The notes: a model not told the origin generated them from the sequence alone. DNA of 64,000 bases from Bradyrhizobium sp. CB3481 (GCF_029714305.1 NZ_CP121647.1:5786501-5850500), one strand, 5' to 3'; positions 1 to 11,030 are shown, counted from the first letter of the stretch. Program-made: numbers and translations.

Positions 1-104
1 GACGGAAGAATGGACCCGCGGCGCGACCGAACAAAAGAATGGACGTACGGCGATCTCCGCAATCGTTGCTTCGGCCATGAAGAAATCGCTTGTCCATCTC
101 ATCC

Positions 105-350
105 GTGGTGTAGATCATCTTGCGGACGCCAGGAGCGAACGCGAAGAACGGCACGACCTGTTCCCAGGCGCGGCGCCAAGCCTGGCCGATCGCCGGATAG
201 CGCTTGCCCCATTCGTCCTCGAACTCCTCGAGCCGGACCAGCGCCATATCGGCATTCTCGGCCCGGTAGATTGCCTTGATGGCAGGCAGGATCGCCTTGC
301 GATCCTTCCAGGCTACAAACGCCAGGCTGTTGCGGATCAGGTGCACGATG
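105..350 (-). pseudogene. IS256-family transposase, C-proximal fragment
   Basis: Minus-strand reading gives HLIRNSLAFVAWKDRK, then LVRLEEFEDEWGKRYP and PGVRKMIYTT, which are typical of the IS256/Mutator DDE transposase downstream of its central catalytic Asp region. The frame is lost at about position 105, where IS110-end sequence begins. It is the continuation of the 1869-2646 fragment, interrupted by the IS1182 element. It cannot make a working protein. Confidence 0.8.
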
Positions 351-1861
351 GGGTTGTTGAAGAAGTCTGCAGACGTTGATTCACTGGTCCCGCCGGTTCT
401 CTTTGATTCGCGAGGTGGGCAGGATGCTAGGCCGGAAAGAGCGCGATCAGCTGGAGCTGTTCATCACTGGTTCGTTGCGACAGCTCGTTCCAGACGACCA
501 CATCCTCGCTCGTGTCGATCGCGTGTTGGACCTCTCGTGGCTGCGTGACGAGGTCACCGATCTCTACTGCACAGATACCGGACGCCCGGGGATCGACCCC
601 GAAGTGGCTGTTCGGCTCATGGTTGCCGGCTTTCTGCTGGGAATCATCCATGACCGACGGCTGCTACGCGAGGCGCAGGTCAATCTCGCGATCCGTTGGT
701 TCGTCGGCTACGGTTTGCACGAGGTGCTACCCGACCACTCGTCGCTGACGCGCATTCGCCAGCGCTGGGGTGCCGAGCGCTTTCGCAACATCTTCAAACG
801 CACCGTGAAGGCGTGCATAGCAGCCAAGATTGTGGCCGGCGAGATCATCCATATCGATGCATCGCTGATCCGTGCGAATGTGAGCTGGGACGCTTTGGCC
901 GTACGCCATGTTGCCGACGTAGAGGCGGCGAATCCATCCGAGTTCGGATGGGAAGACCGTCAGAGCGGCAAATACAAAAAGATCTGCACGACCGACCCCG
1001 ATGCGACTATGGCGACGAACGGTCGTAACCGTCATCTCGAACCCTCCTATAAACAACATACGGCTGTCGATGATCTGAAGGGCGTCGTTGTCGACGTCGA
1101 GGTGACGACCGGCGAACAGAACGAAGGCATGGCCCTAGAAGCTCAGCTCGATGCCATCGCCTTGACAACCGGTGTCGCTATTAAGACGGCGACCATGGAT
1201 GCAGGCTACGCCTATGCTAAGGTTTTCCGGGCGTTGGAGGACCGCCAGATCGATGCCGTTGTACCAGCCAAGGCCGAACGGCAACCTGGCAAGGTCATAC
1301 CGACGCGGCGCTTGAGGCTCGATGCCAAGCACAACCTGGTGCGCTGTCCAACCGGCAAGATCCTGCGGCCCAAAGGCAAGCTGCAACGGGGCTCTTTCCA
1401 ACACTTCCATGCGAGTGGCAAAGACTGTTCGGCCTGTCCCCTGCGGCCGCATTGCGTGAGCCCCTCCCGCCACGCTCGTGTGGTCGTGTTCAATGTCAAC
1501 CACCCGTCGTTACTGAGAGAGCGCGGCGCAAGAGGCTCAGATGGGGGGAGCATGAACGCCATCTCTATCGGCGTCATCGTTGGCGGGTCGAGGGCGTCCA
1601 TGGCGAAGCCAAGACTTGGCACGGTCTCCGTCGCGCCATACGCCGTGGCAGAGACAACATGCGTATCCAGGCTTTCCTGACCGCCGCTGCTATCAATCTG
1701 AAGCGGTTGGCCGCAGCCGCTTTAGCCATTTTGCTCGTGTTCGCTCCTCACGTTAACGATCGGCCGTTTAAGGATCGCCTCGACCTGAGGCCTCCCAACG
1801 GCGCGACTGTCATCTTGCAAGAACGCGAGTCAATCGAAGATACGGGCTTCTTCAACGACCC
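351..1861 (+). mobile_element. IS1182-family element (copy 1) with 7-bp target duplication
   Basis: Imperfect terminal inverted repeats start GGGTTGTTGAAGAAG on the left and end CTTCTTCAACGACCC on the right. They are bracketed by the direct repeat CACGATG at 344-350 and 1862-1868, which reconstructs an uninterrupted IS256 transposase reading QTCIVHLIRN. The element is 1,511 bp, two bases longer than its copy at 32861-34369. Confidence 0.85.
424..1680 (+). pseudogene. IS1182-family transposase, frameshifted copy
   Basis: The likely start is ATG 424, preceded by a good ribosome binding site (GAGGTGGGCAGG). The N-terminal domain ([21 protein letters not shown] region, DUF772 type) and the DDE core ([24 protein letters not shown]) are intact. 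Compared with 32934-34403, a two-base duplication at about 1517-1520 (GAGAGAGCG versus GAGAGCG) shifts the frame. The Cys-rich segment and the conserved [19 protein letters not shown]-terminus then fall in another frame, so the product ends early at 1680. Transposition from this copy would need the intact enzyme supplied in trans. Confidence 0.85.
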
Positions 1862-1868
1862 CACGATG

Positions 1869-2646
1869 CAGGTCTGTACCACGGTCTGCGGATAGACCGA
1901 GGCGATTGCCTCGGGAAAGCCCTTGAGTCCATCGACCACCGCGATCAGGATATCGTTGACGCCGCGCGTCTTCAGGTCGTTGATGACCTTGAGCCAGAAT
2001 TTGGCGCCTTCGGTCTGCTCGATCCACAGGCCCAGAACCTCCTTCTCGCCGTCCGGATTGAGCGCCAGCGCGACATAGACGGCCTTGTTCTTGACCATGC
2101 CTTCATCGCGAATCTTGACCCGCAGCGCGTCGAAAAACACCACCGGATAGACCGGGTCGAGCGGACGGGTTTGCCATTCCCGGACTTCGTCGAGAACCGC
2201 GTCGGTCACCCGGCTGATCAAATCCGGCGAGACCTCGGCCCCATAAAGTTCGGATAGATGCCCCTGGATCTCGCGCACCGTCATGCCGCGCGCGTAGAGG
2301 CTCAGGATTTTGTCGTCGAAGCCGTCGAAACGGGTCTGGCCCTTGGCGATCAATAGCGGCTCAAAGCTGCCGGCCCGGTCGCGTGGCACGGCTATGTCGA
2401 TCTCGCCGTCCTCGGTCAGGATTGTCTTCGCGCTGGTCCCGTTACGGCTGTTGCCGCTGCCGCGGCCGGCCGGGTCCCCTTCTCGTAGCCAAGATGATCG
2501 CTCAGCTCCGCACCAAGCGCCCGTTCAATCAGCGCCTTCTTCAGCTGCTTGAAAAGCCCGTCCGCACCTGTGAGATCTTCAGGCTTCTCATAGTTAGCAA
2601 GCAGTTGATCCAGTAGTTCAGGTGTAATCGTCGTGTCGGTCGTCAT
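1869..2646 (-). pseudogene. IS256-family transposase, N-terminal half
   Basis: The protein starts at 2646 (MTTDTTITPELLDQLLANY) and runs through LIERALGAELSDHLGYEKG. It shifts frame near 2400-2430 and continues as [20 protein letters not shown] and [16 protein letters not shown], where the Asp of FFDAL is part of the IS256 active site. It stops at the IS1182 insertion. Both the frameshift and the insertion inactivate it. Confidence 0.85.
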
Positions 2647-2869
2647 GTGAGTCTCCTCGGTAAGGTAAACTCACAGAAACCTGGCTTACACATTCTTTCT
2701 GACACCCTCCTTCACGTGGGACCGCATGACGAAGTTGGCGGAGGAATGGCTCCCTCGACCCTGTATCCTTCATCCCTGGCCACAACAGCGCTTCGCCGTC
2801 ACATACTCCACGTAAGAGCCGGATGCCTTAATTGGGCTCGTCCGGATCCGTGCGGGGGGCGCTCAGCAA

Positions 2870-3085
2870 TGAGCGTCCCTACCGCGAACATCTTCCTGAA
2901 AGTTCTGAATCCGTGGGCGGCCATGATTCGGGATCTGATGATTGGTAGGTGCGTCGGTTGAAGATACGCTGACGCTGTGGGCTTCGTCGGAGAGGCCAAG
3001 CAACGCATCCGTCCGCTGTTTACGCAGGAGCGGGTCGCGGCCTCGGCGGGGCAGTTTCTCGATGGACTGTTGTCCACGCACAAGA
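2870..3085 (-). repeat. IS701 5'-end fragment inside an IS630 gene
   Basis: This stretch closely matches the reverse strand of about 63290-63480, the beginning of the IS701 transposase (FLKVLNPWA..MIRDLMIGG..VEDTLTLWAS). Here it replaces the C-terminal half of the IS630 transposase at 3090-3603. It is an IS remnant produced by insertion and later loss of the rest of the IS701 copy. Confidence 0.7.
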
Positions 3086-3089
3086 CGAC

Positions 3090-3603
3090 GGCCCGCTGGG
3101 GTGGAGAGACGTAGAGGCCAACGACGTCGCGCACCTTGGCTACAAAATCCGGGTCGGTCGAGAGCTTGAATGTCTCCATCCGATGAGGCTGCAACCCGAA
3201 CGCTCGCCAGATGCGCTGCACGCTTCATACCGACAGTCCGCTTTCCTTGGCCATGCCGCGCGAGCTCCAATGGGTCGCATCCTTCGTAAGGCTTTCCAGG
3301 GTTTTTGGTGGCTTCGATGCGTGCATCATCGATCGTCCGAGGCGCCCCGCTCCTTGGCTCGTCACGCAGGCCATCCATGCGGTCCCGCACAAAGCGGCGA
3401 CGCCACTTGCCAACCGTCATCTCGACCACACCGAGCTTCGCCGCCACGTCCTTGTTCTGGTGGCCTTCCGCGCAGGTCAGGACAATCCGGGCTCTTAAAG
3501 CCAGCGCTTGGGCCGTCTTGCGACCGCCTGCCAACGCCGTCAGCTCAGCTCGCTCCTCGTCGTTTAGGATCAGGGGTGCCAATCGCGCCATCGAATGCTC
3601 CAT
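3090..3603 (-). pseudogene. IS630-family transposase, N-terminal half, frameshifted
   Basis: The minus-strand reading starts MARLAPLILNDEERAEL at about 3591 with an HTH domain (QNKDVAAKLGVVEMTVGKWR). It shifts frame near 3260 and continues as FGLQPHRMETFKLSTDPDF and VGLYVSPPQRAVVLCVD, the motif before the first catalytic Asp of IS630 transposases. It is then truncated by IS701 sequence. It is non-functional. Confidence 0.8.
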
Positions 3604-3699
3604 CGCTCTGCCACGAACAACAATGGCACAGCGATGCGACTCTGATGCGAATCTAATGATGCGAACTTGTGATCACTACTTTGGCAGAATCTGTTTGCG

Positions 3700-5055
3700 C
3701 CATTGGTTTTCAAGGATTTGTTTTCGGCAGTATGGACGCTGTGGAGGCGGTGGCCGAAGGATGAGATTGACGATGGCGTGACGTATGGCGGGCATGGTTG
3801 GTTGAGGCGGCGGCCCGTTCATTCTTTTTTTCCGCCCCGGGTATGCGAGGCGACGATGTTGCAGGAAGGCGTAGGCAGTCATTGTCATCAGGGCGTGGCG
3901 ATGAAGACCTTGCCATGATCGTCCTTCGAAGTGATCAAGTCCAAGCTCCTCCTTTAACTGCTGATGCGCCTGCTCACAAATCCACCGTGCCTTGATGGTG
4001 GCGGCCAGCGTGCGCAGATCGATCGCCGCCGGAAGATTGGCGAGATAGTATTTCTTCTCCCGGAGGCACGTTGCTCGCCAATGAGCCAGGCTTCATCGCC
4101 TGGCAGATGCTGCTGACCTTTATCCCATATCCGCTGCGGAGGGCCGTCGGCGGTCCGGACACGGAGAGCGGCAAATTGGGCTTTGAGCCGACCTTTCGTC
4201 CCGCTACGCCAACTCACAGTTTTCCATTTTGCGCTGGCCAGCATTTGTTCTGCCGCAATCGATAAGATATCGGGCACGTGATGCTTTCGTAGTTTCCCGC
4301 GGACTTTGGTATTCGGCCAAATGAGCTTCACATCGACCGGATACACTTTCAGGTGCCGAGGGATGCCGATAGCCCAGGCCAGCCGGCGTGCCGTGAGCCC
4401 TTGTCGAAACGGTGCGCTGAAGCCGTATCCGGCATCCGTCAGCACACATCCAAAGCGCACGTTTGCCTGCCATCGCGCGGTCAATCTCGGCCAAAGCAAT
4501 CTCCGGCTTGGACCGTGGCGTTCGGTGTTCGACTGGCACCCGAGCACGCTTCAAACGAGACATGTCGCTTGTCCAACTGTCAGGCAGAAAGAGACGTAAC
4601 CGACCATCACTGGCACTTCGCGGCGCGCAAGGGTTGAAGACACCAGCGTTTGGCAATTTGCCGTTTACCGAGAGCCGATGCGTATTGAGCCGCAACACCG
4701 ACCGAGCGCTCACATTTCTTCGGCAGTGAGGTGTCGTCAATAACCAGCACCGCATCCTTGCCGTCCACAAGTCGGTCCGCCTGGTTGAGCAGCTCTGTCT
4801 CAGCGGCGTCGCGTCCCAGACACCGTCCGCAATCAAATGGTGCAGCTGGTCGTAGTTGCTCGTGGCGAGGCGCTCCGCCATCGGCTGAACGCGCTTGCGA
4901 TCGCCAGGACCGATCAATCCCGCAACATACAGCGGACACATCCGCTGCCGGGTCTTATGATCCAGCCCGTCCAAGAACGGCAACAGCCAGGGTTGGAGCT
5001 CGACTTCCCATTCCGCCATGGTCAGCCCTCCGAGAGCCGACCACCCATGAATCAT
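3700..5055 (-). pseudogene. IS701-family transposase, multiply frameshifted
   Basis: The N-terminus at about 5019-5055 reads MAEWEVELQPWLLPFLDGLD and MCPLYVAGLIGPGDRKRVQPM. It is followed in other frames by LVIDDTSLPKKCERSVGVAA (the catalytic Asp region) and VLTDAGYGFSAPFRQGL. The pieces lie in order on the minus strand over 1.35 kb, the usual IS701 transposase length, but at least three frame changes break them. It overlaps no functional gene. Confidence 0.75.
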
Positions 5056-5429
5056 CGAAAAATCGATTTGGGAATCTTGAGGGTTCTGTGAGGTCGCGTG
5101 GCAGGCGCGAGCCGCGCGCTCTGTCGTGCGTGCGACCTCATAGAAGCTGGATTGAACGAAGCTGCGGAGTTGTGGGCGCTATGGGAATAGTGCAGCGGGT
5201 GCGGCTGCTGGGAAGGCGCGCCTGTGGTCGCCGTGCGTCGGCGAGACATTCATCGGATGTAAGCAGCCCCATTGATCAGGCCAAGGGCGCGATCCAGGGA
5301 GGGATTTGCTGCGTTGGGAGGCGTGGCCGGACGATTGGCGGGGTGTTCGGCGACGAACGCGGCCACGGCAACCTCGGACGTTGCCACCGCGAAGGTGATC
5401 ACAGAAGGGGTGGATGGTGCAGGCGCTGG
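5056..5429. other. Non-coding stretch between IS701 and IS91 remnants
   Basis: No reading frame here resembles a known family. The position directly downstream of the IS91-like transposase stop suggests it contains the terminus of that element, but I could not define the end. Confidence 0.4.
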
Positions 5430-6418
5430 TCATGACGTATCACAACGAAACGGCTGGTCGCGCGCGCAGGCTCGCGGGACGACATCGACGCGCCGCATGG
5501 TGCCGCCACAATGTGGGCAGACGGGGATCTCGCATTTGACGAGGGGATCGCCGCCGGCTTCTCGCTCGGTCGGCGCGTTGCGGACAGCAAGGAGTTGACG
5601 GCAGAGGGCGATTTTATCGTTACGTCCGCCATTGGCGAGGAAGCCATAGTGGCGGATGCGGTGGAAGCCATCCGGCAGCGTGTGCAGGAGAAAGCGACGC
5701 ATGAACTCGTCGGCATCAAGCGTCATGACTTTGGTTTTGCGGTTCTGCCGATAGTCCTTCCAGAAAAAGCTCACCTTGCCATCGGCGAGCGAGATCAGCC
5801 GACTGTTGGCGATGGCGACGCGATGCGTATAGCGGCCGAGATAAGCCAGCACCTGTTCGGGCCCGCCGAATGGCGGCTTGGCATAGACGACCCAGTCGGT
5901 CCGTCGGAGCTGAGCGAGGCGCGCGGCGAATGCGGCGGGATCGGCGAGGTGCGCGAGATCGCCAAAGAAGCCCAACTGGCCAGCCGCGAAGGCAGCTTGC
6001 AGCTCTTGCAGAAACAGGCGGCGGAACAGCCGGGAGAGGACGCGCACTGGCAGGAAGAAGCCGGGCCGGCAAGCGACCCAGCGCGTGCCGTCGAGCGAGG
6101 GTCCACCGCCGGGCACGACGCAGTGGATGTGCGGATGGTGTTGCAGGGTCTGGCCCCAGGTATGGAGGACGGCGGTCACGCCGAGCTGAGCGCCGAGATG
6201 CTTGGGGTCGGCCGCGATGGTGGCGAGCGGCTCGGCCGCGCAGCGGAACAGGATGGCATAGACGACGGCCTTGTTCTGGAAGGCGATCTCTCTGGCGGGG
6301 GCCGGCATGGTGAAGACGACGTGGAAATACGGTACGGGAAGGAGTTCGGCTTGCCGTTCGGCGAGCCATTGCGCGCGCGCCGCGCCCTGGCACTTCGGAC
6401 TGTGCCGATTGCGACAGC
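5430..6418 (-). pseudogene. IS91-family (Y1) transposase, C-terminal part
   Basis: Rolling-circle transposase of the IS91 group. The reading contains HPHIHCVVPGGGPS, the metal-binding HUH motif region, and YLGRYTHRVAIANSRL, the catalytic Tyr region. These are followed by a C-terminal zinc-ribbon-like stretch, CEIPVCPHCGGTMRR. Upstream the frame continues as CRNRHSPKCQG and FHVVFTMPAPAREIA to 6418. The preceding residues (MAPVLEVADIF... to IAYNS) lie at 9381-9570, beyond the inserted RIT element. The enzyme is therefore split within its N-terminal zinc finger. Confidence 0.85.
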
Positions 6419-6523
6419 TAATGGGCGGCGCCCATTACCTGCCTTATGGGCAAAGCCGGTAATAGGGAGTTGGCGGCAATTTGATCGCGCTCCTGCACCA
6501 ATCACCGCCAACGCCGCTCTCCA

Positions 6524-7993
6524 TTACGAGATACGCCTCAGGAGTTCGATCAGCTGGTCGGTGGGCTGGAAGACGCCGCGCCGCAGGTGGGGCGGCACGA
6601 TCGCCTCCATCGCATCGAGCTTCTCGGTCGGATCGCCGCGCGTGTAGACCTCGGTGGTCGTCAGCGTAGCGTGGCCCAGCCACAGCGACACCTTCCGGAT
6701 GTCCGCGGTCGCTTGCAGGACGACCATCGCGCAGGTGTGCCTGAGCACGTGGGGCGAGACGCGTTTCCTGGCGAGACCGGGCTGCTTGCGAGCCGCAGTC
6801 GCGGCGTGCTGCCTGAGCAGATAGGCACCGCCCCATCGGCTCAGCGGCTCACCGCGGGCGTTGACGAACACCTCGGGTGCCGCGACCTGCCCGCGGATGG
6901 CCAGCCACGCGCGCAGTGCAGTGACCGCCGGCTTCAATAATGGCAGCGTCCGCTCCCGCCGTCCCTTGCCGAGCACGCGGATGCTCATCGAAGGCAGGTC
7001 GATGTCATCGACCTTGAGGCCCGTCAGCTTGGAGACGCGCAGCCCTGCGCAGCTGGCCACGTGCAGCATTGCGCGATCACGGATGCCATCGCGTGTCGCC
7101 GGATCGGGAGCGTCGAGCACGGCTTGGAGCTCTTCGCGCAAAAGGTGGGGCACCAGGCGCGTGTCAGTTTTCTTGAACGGGATCGCCAGTACACGGCGGA
7201 TCTGGTCGAGCGCTGCCGGCTGCCGGTACTCGAGGAAGCGAAAGAACGACTTGATCGCCGCCAGGCGAACGTTGCGCGTCACGGCCGCGTTTTTGCGCTC
7301 GTCCTCGAGATGCTCGAGGAAGGCGCTGACGAGCGCGGCGGCATCGATCTGCTCGAGCTTCAGCGCCGATGGTCTGACCTTGAGCCGGTCGGCGGCGAAC
7401 ACGAACAGCAGCTGATCTTCGTCTGAGCCGGGCCCGCGACGTGCCAGATATCGTTGCAAGCCGGCGGCCGTCGTGTCGTGCAGCGGCATCAGTCGCGTCT
7501 TGCGGAACTTGGTCTCGCGGATCAACAGACCCTCGCGGGTCAAGTCCGCGATCGTCAGCTTCAGCGCTTCGGAGATCCTGAGGCCGGTGGATGAGAGCAG
7601 CGCTATCAAGGTCGCTTGCGTGTGCGGGCGCAAGCCGCGCATTGGCCGAAGCCGCAGCGCAGCTTCGACCAGCCGACTGATCTCGTCTGTCGTGTAGATG
7701 TGCGGCGTGCGACGCTTCTTACGGGCGCCGAAGTAATTTGCTGGCGGTAGCTCGTGCCCGACGTCCTCCACCCGGACATGGCGTACGAAGCGACAGACGG
7801 CTCTTAGCCGTGCATCGCGTTGCGCGACGGATGGTCCGAGCGCGGCCCAGTCGATTGCTGTTTTTGTTGCGACGTACGTTTGTCCGCGCTCGGCCGCGAA
7901 CGCGGCAAAGCTCTTTAGCAGATACTCCGCGGTCGACATCGCGAAGCCCGTGGTGCGGCGGAGCGCGAGATAGGTCTCGATGGCGTCGCGCAT
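6524..7993 (-). pseudogene. RIT recombinases B and C fused by an internal deletion
   Basis: The ATG at 7993 overlaps the stop of the upstream recombinase. The first ~210 residues (MRDAIETYLALRRTTGFAMS, STGLRISEALKL) are a tyrosine recombinase that stops before its own HxLRH and Tyr motifs. Within FVFAADRLK the frame continues straight into a second recombinase lacking its first ~50 residues. This second part keeps SCAGLRVSKLTGL (catalytic Arg), HVLRHTCAMVV (His/Arg) and TTTEVYTRGD (Tyr). I infer an in-frame deletion of several hundred bases that merged two adjacent genes into one 489-codon ORF. The C part may still be catalytic. Confidence 0.75.
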
Positions 7994-9229
7994 CAGAGTG
8001 CCTCCGGCCAGGGCTGAGCAACCTGCTTCAGCAGCGCGACGTCGGCCTTTGCGTAATAGGCCGTCGTGTCGACGCCGCGATGCCGAAGGACGAGGCCGAT
8101 CTTGTCGAGCGGCACGCCTTGACGCAGCATCTCGGTCGCCGCAGTGTGCCGCAGAACGTGGGCCCCTTTGACCGGCGGCACGATGTCGGCCCGCTTCATG
8201 ATACGCTTCACCACCGACGACATGGCGTCGCCTCGCCGGAATGGCCGCATGGCGCGATTGTGCGTAGGAACAAGACATCGTTCCGGCGGGTAGACGGCTG
8301 GCATTCGAGATAGGCGGCGATCGCATCCCCGACTTCTTGTGGTAGCGGCAGCCGGACTTCGTAGCGCGACTTGCCGCAGACCCGCAGCGATCCCGTTTGC
8401 CACTCGATATCGGTGAGACGCAGTTGCGCCACGTCACCGGCCCGCAGGCCGAGGCGCACCAACAAAAGTACGATCGCACGATCACGCCGGCGCGCACCAG
8501 CGTCGCCGTCACAGGCAGCGATCAGCCGGTCGACCTGCTCGGTCGATAGATACCGGGGCATGTCGGCAAGCTGCCAATGAGCGTAGGCCGGAACGGCGCC
8601 GTCGAGACCTGCCTGACAACGGCCTGCGACTGCGAGATACCGCAGCAAAGCCCGCAGGCTCGTCGTAATCTTCTCGATCGTTCCACGCCCGCTATTGCTC
8701 GCCCGCTCCAGTAAGTAACTGCGGATATCCTTCGGCCTCCAGCCGGCCGGATCAGATCGAAGCTCCATCATCAGGCCCGCGGCGTCGCGGGCGTAGAGCC
8801 TGATACGGTGGCATCGGATGCGCCGCGATGCTTGCGCAGCCACGTCTTGAAGTCGGCGACCAACAGCTGCGGCTCGGCGGGTGCTGCCGTCACGGCCGCG
8901 GACCGGCAAAGGCCGAGCTCGACGAGGTGACGACGAAAGAGCCTGGCACCGTAGATGGTGTGGTGGTTGCGCCGGCCCCCTTTGGCGCGTGGACACCGGC
9001 AAGTGCGCAGGTGCTCGCCGAACGCGGCGAGATCAATGTCCGTCAGGCCCGCGCCTTGCTCGGCCATGACATGGCCGATGTGAGCCGCCGCTCGCAAAAA
9101 GCGTACCGCTGTGTCGGGGCCATAACCCTGCTGCTCCAGCGCCGCTGCAAACCCGTCAAGGTAAGGCCCGCTCGGCCCACTGCGCAGATGTCCCAGCATC
9201 TTCGCTGCCGAGAAGTACGTCTCCAACAT
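7993..9229 (-). pseudogene. RIT recombinase A, two frameshifts
   Basis: Three overlapping minus-strand frames together make one ~410-residue tyrosine recombinase. They are MLETYFSAAKMLGHLRSGPS from 9229, RLYARDAAGLMMELRSDPAG through VRLGLRAGDVAQLRL, and MSSVVKRIMKRADI through GAHVLRHTAATEMLRQGVPL and DTTAYYAKAD to 7993. Frame changes occur near 8795 and 8240. All catalytic motifs (Arg, HxLRH, Tyr) are present but cannot be joined in one protein. Confidence 0.8.
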
Positions 9230-9380
9230 GTCCGTCTCCGTATGTGACCGGCCATCAGTGGCCGACCCAACGGGGCCGCACGGGTGACTTGTAATGGAGA
9301 GCTCGGGAGCGGCAATACACAGGAAAATACGGTGATCGCGATTGCCAGCTCCCCATTACCGGCTTTGCCCATAAGGCAGG

Positions 9381-9570
9381 AGTTGTAGGCTATGCGGGTC
9401 GCACCGCAGTCGTCGCATTGCTCGACATGGCCACCGAGCACGGCTGTCCGACACGCGGTGATGGCGCCCATCACGCGTCGCTCGACGCGGCCGAGGTGAC
9501 CGGCACGCGCCTGCCGAAACGCTTCGCCGTGGCGGCGGAAGATATCCGCCACTTCCAGAACCGGAGCCAT
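9381..9570 (-). pseudogene. IS91-family transposase, N-terminal fragment
   Basis: It starts at 9570 (MAPVLEVADIFRRHGEAF) and reaches EQCDDCGATRIAYNS, the first zinc-finger cysteines. The RIT element then begins. It joins to 5430-6418 to restore the family zinc finger C-x2-C ... CRNRHSPKC. Ten bases upstream lies the integrase gene of the same element, as in many IS91-like elements that carry an accessory integrase. Confidence 0.85.
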
Positions 9571-9579
9571 CAGGTCCGC

Positions 9580-10481
9580 TCAGCCGGGCGGCACGACCTC
9601 CAGGCGAAGCCGGTCAAGCGGACTTGGCGTATTGCTGATGGTCTTTGTGGCGACTTGGGTATAGCGCGCCGTGCTGGCCAGACTGGCATGGCCGAGCAGC
9701 ACCTGGATGATGCGCACGTCGGCCCCGTTCTCCAGGAGATGGGTCGCGAATGTGTGCCGCAGCGTATGCACTGTCACCGACTTGCTCAAGCCGGCCGCCG
9801 CACAGGCTGAACGGCAGGCGGCGTGCAGCACGTTGGGGACGAGCGGACGCTCGTCGTCGCGGCCGGGAAACAGCCATCTTTTTGGCCGAGTGAGCCGCCA
9901 ATACGTCCGCAGAATCCTCAAAAGCTGCGGCGAGAGCATAACATAACGGTCCTTGCCGCCCTTGCCGTGCTCGACCCGGATCAACATCCGTTGGCTACCA
10001 ATGTCGACCACCTTCAAGAGGACCACTTCCGATACGCGCAAGGCTGCGGCATAGACGGTGGTCAGTGCGGTACGGCTCTTGAGGCTTGGGATTGCTTCCA
10101 GGAAGCGCACGACCTCGTCGGCGCTCAGCACGACCGGCAGTTTGCGCGGTTTACGCGCATAGGCGATGCGCTCCGGAACGGTGTCGTGACCAAGCGTCAC
10201 ACCGTAGAAGAACCGCAGTGCGCAGACGATCTGGTTCAGCGCCGGCCAGGACATCCCCGTTACAACCAGATGAACCTGGAAGGCGCGGATATCTCCAGGT
10301 CGAGGCTGTCGGGAGAACGACCGAAATATCGGCTCAACTTCGCTACGGCGTCGAGGTAGGATTGCTGCGTCGCCGGTGACAGATTGCGGACCGTCATGTC
10401 CTCGATCATGCGGCGGCGAAGTGGGCTGATCTCAGCCATCGGAAAACCTCCTGTCGAAAGGGTTGGGCTTCGAAAACCCAC
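9580..10481 (-). pseudogene. Tyrosine integrase of the IS91-like element, frameshifted
   Basis: The N-terminal SAM-like domain (MAEISPLRRRMIEDMTVRNL, TQQSYLDAVAKLSRYFGRSP) is read from about 10439. A one-base loss near 10290 moves the rest (MSWPALNQIVCALRFFYG, AALRVSEVVLLK, HTLRHTFATHLLENGADVR, STARYTQVA) into another frame ending at 9580. Catalytic Arg, HxLRH and Tyr are all visible, and the total length of about 300 codons is normal for this integrase type. Confidence 0.8.
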
Positions 10482-10607
10482 AATCCTCTCAGACAGGAGG
10501 CAATCCTTGCTATGCCTCCCTACATGCCGCGCCAGCGGCTTCGTTCAATCCTAAAAGCGACAAACTCAACAATCTGCCAAAGTAGTGCTCGGCCATTTTT
10601 CAGCGGC

Positions 10608-11030
10608 CTACTCCTCCCCCGCCGTCGAGCTATCAAAGGCCCGCAGCAAGTGTTCGCATTTATCGAATTGCTTATATGCTTCACGCACGGCGTTGTACGC
10701 GTCCTCGCAGGCCTGCCGGGCAGGGTCGGCTACCGCCAATGCCTTCTCAATACACCCTTCGAGCAGCTGTTGGTGCTCGTGCAGTGCGATTATCTTCTCC
10801 TTCAACCTTACAAGCTCGTTAAGGCTGACAGTTTCTCCGATCAGCGACTGGTATAGTACGCCTTCCAGACGACGACGGTGTTGCTGCCATTTACGAAGGT
10901 TTGTCCGAGCGACGTCGACGGCAGCGACAGCGTTGTCGAGAGCTGATTCCCGCACGCGTAAGACATCTCGGGCACGGTAACACCGCAATTTCCTCAGCTC
11001 GAGGAGTTGAGATATTGCTTTGGATCTCAT
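10608..11030 (-). CDS. T3SS YscO/HrpO-like stalk protein (y4yJ position)
   Basis: A 140-residue, highly charged, largely coiled-coil protein. The ATG at 11030 overlaps the rhcN stop (ATGA), so I prefer it over the upstream ATG at 11039. Genes directly after the ATPase gene in nol/rhc and hrp operons encode the YscO/SctO/FliJ-like central stalk that links the ATPase to the export gate. The helical make-up ([40 protein letters not shown]) fits this, though the family has little sequence conservation. Its normal downstream partner, the YscP-like gene, is absent here and found at 57790-58428. Confidence 0.65.
   Translation of the reverse strand: MRSKAISQLLELRKLRCYRARDVLRVRESALDNAVAAVDVARTNLRKWQQHRRRLEGVLYQSLIGETVSLNELVRLKEKIIALHEHQQLLEGCIEKALAVADPARQACEDAYNAVREAYKQFDKCEHLLRAFDSSTAGEE

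Larger units (their letters stand above)
1..2709 (-). mobile_element. IS256-family element, left copy, split by IS110-end and IS1182 insertions
   Basis: Minus-strand IS256 (mutator-type) transposase sequence lies on both sides of an IS1182 element. The terminal sequence around 2680-2709 resembles the end of the right-hand copy near 35190-35213. Bases 1-104 match 32511-32614, the 3' end of the IS110 element in the right-hand copy, so the window opens inside another nested IS110-in-IS256 arrangement. The C-proximal half (105-350) is nearly identical to 32615-32860, whereas the N-terminal half (1869-2646) is visibly diverged from 34377-35152. Confidence 0.8.
6438..9380 (-). mobile_element. RIT-type (recombinase in trio) element inserted in the IS91 transposase
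   Basis: Nearly perfect 37-bp inverted repeats (2 mismatches) lie at 6438-6474 and 9344-9380, each beginning CCTGCCTTATGGGCAAAGCC when read inward. Shorter inner repeats containing GCTCTCCATTAC follow. Between them are minus-strand tyrosine recombinases in tandem, with the first overlapping the second (TGATG at 7991-7995), the hallmark of RIT elements. The element is 2,943 bp and carries frameshifts and a fusion, so it is probably immobile. Confidence 0.8.

Noticed and set aside
5511..6647. 378-codon plus-strand ORF
   Set aside because: It is antisense to the IS91 transposase and RIT recombinase frames, which carry clear family motifs; the plus-strand product has none.
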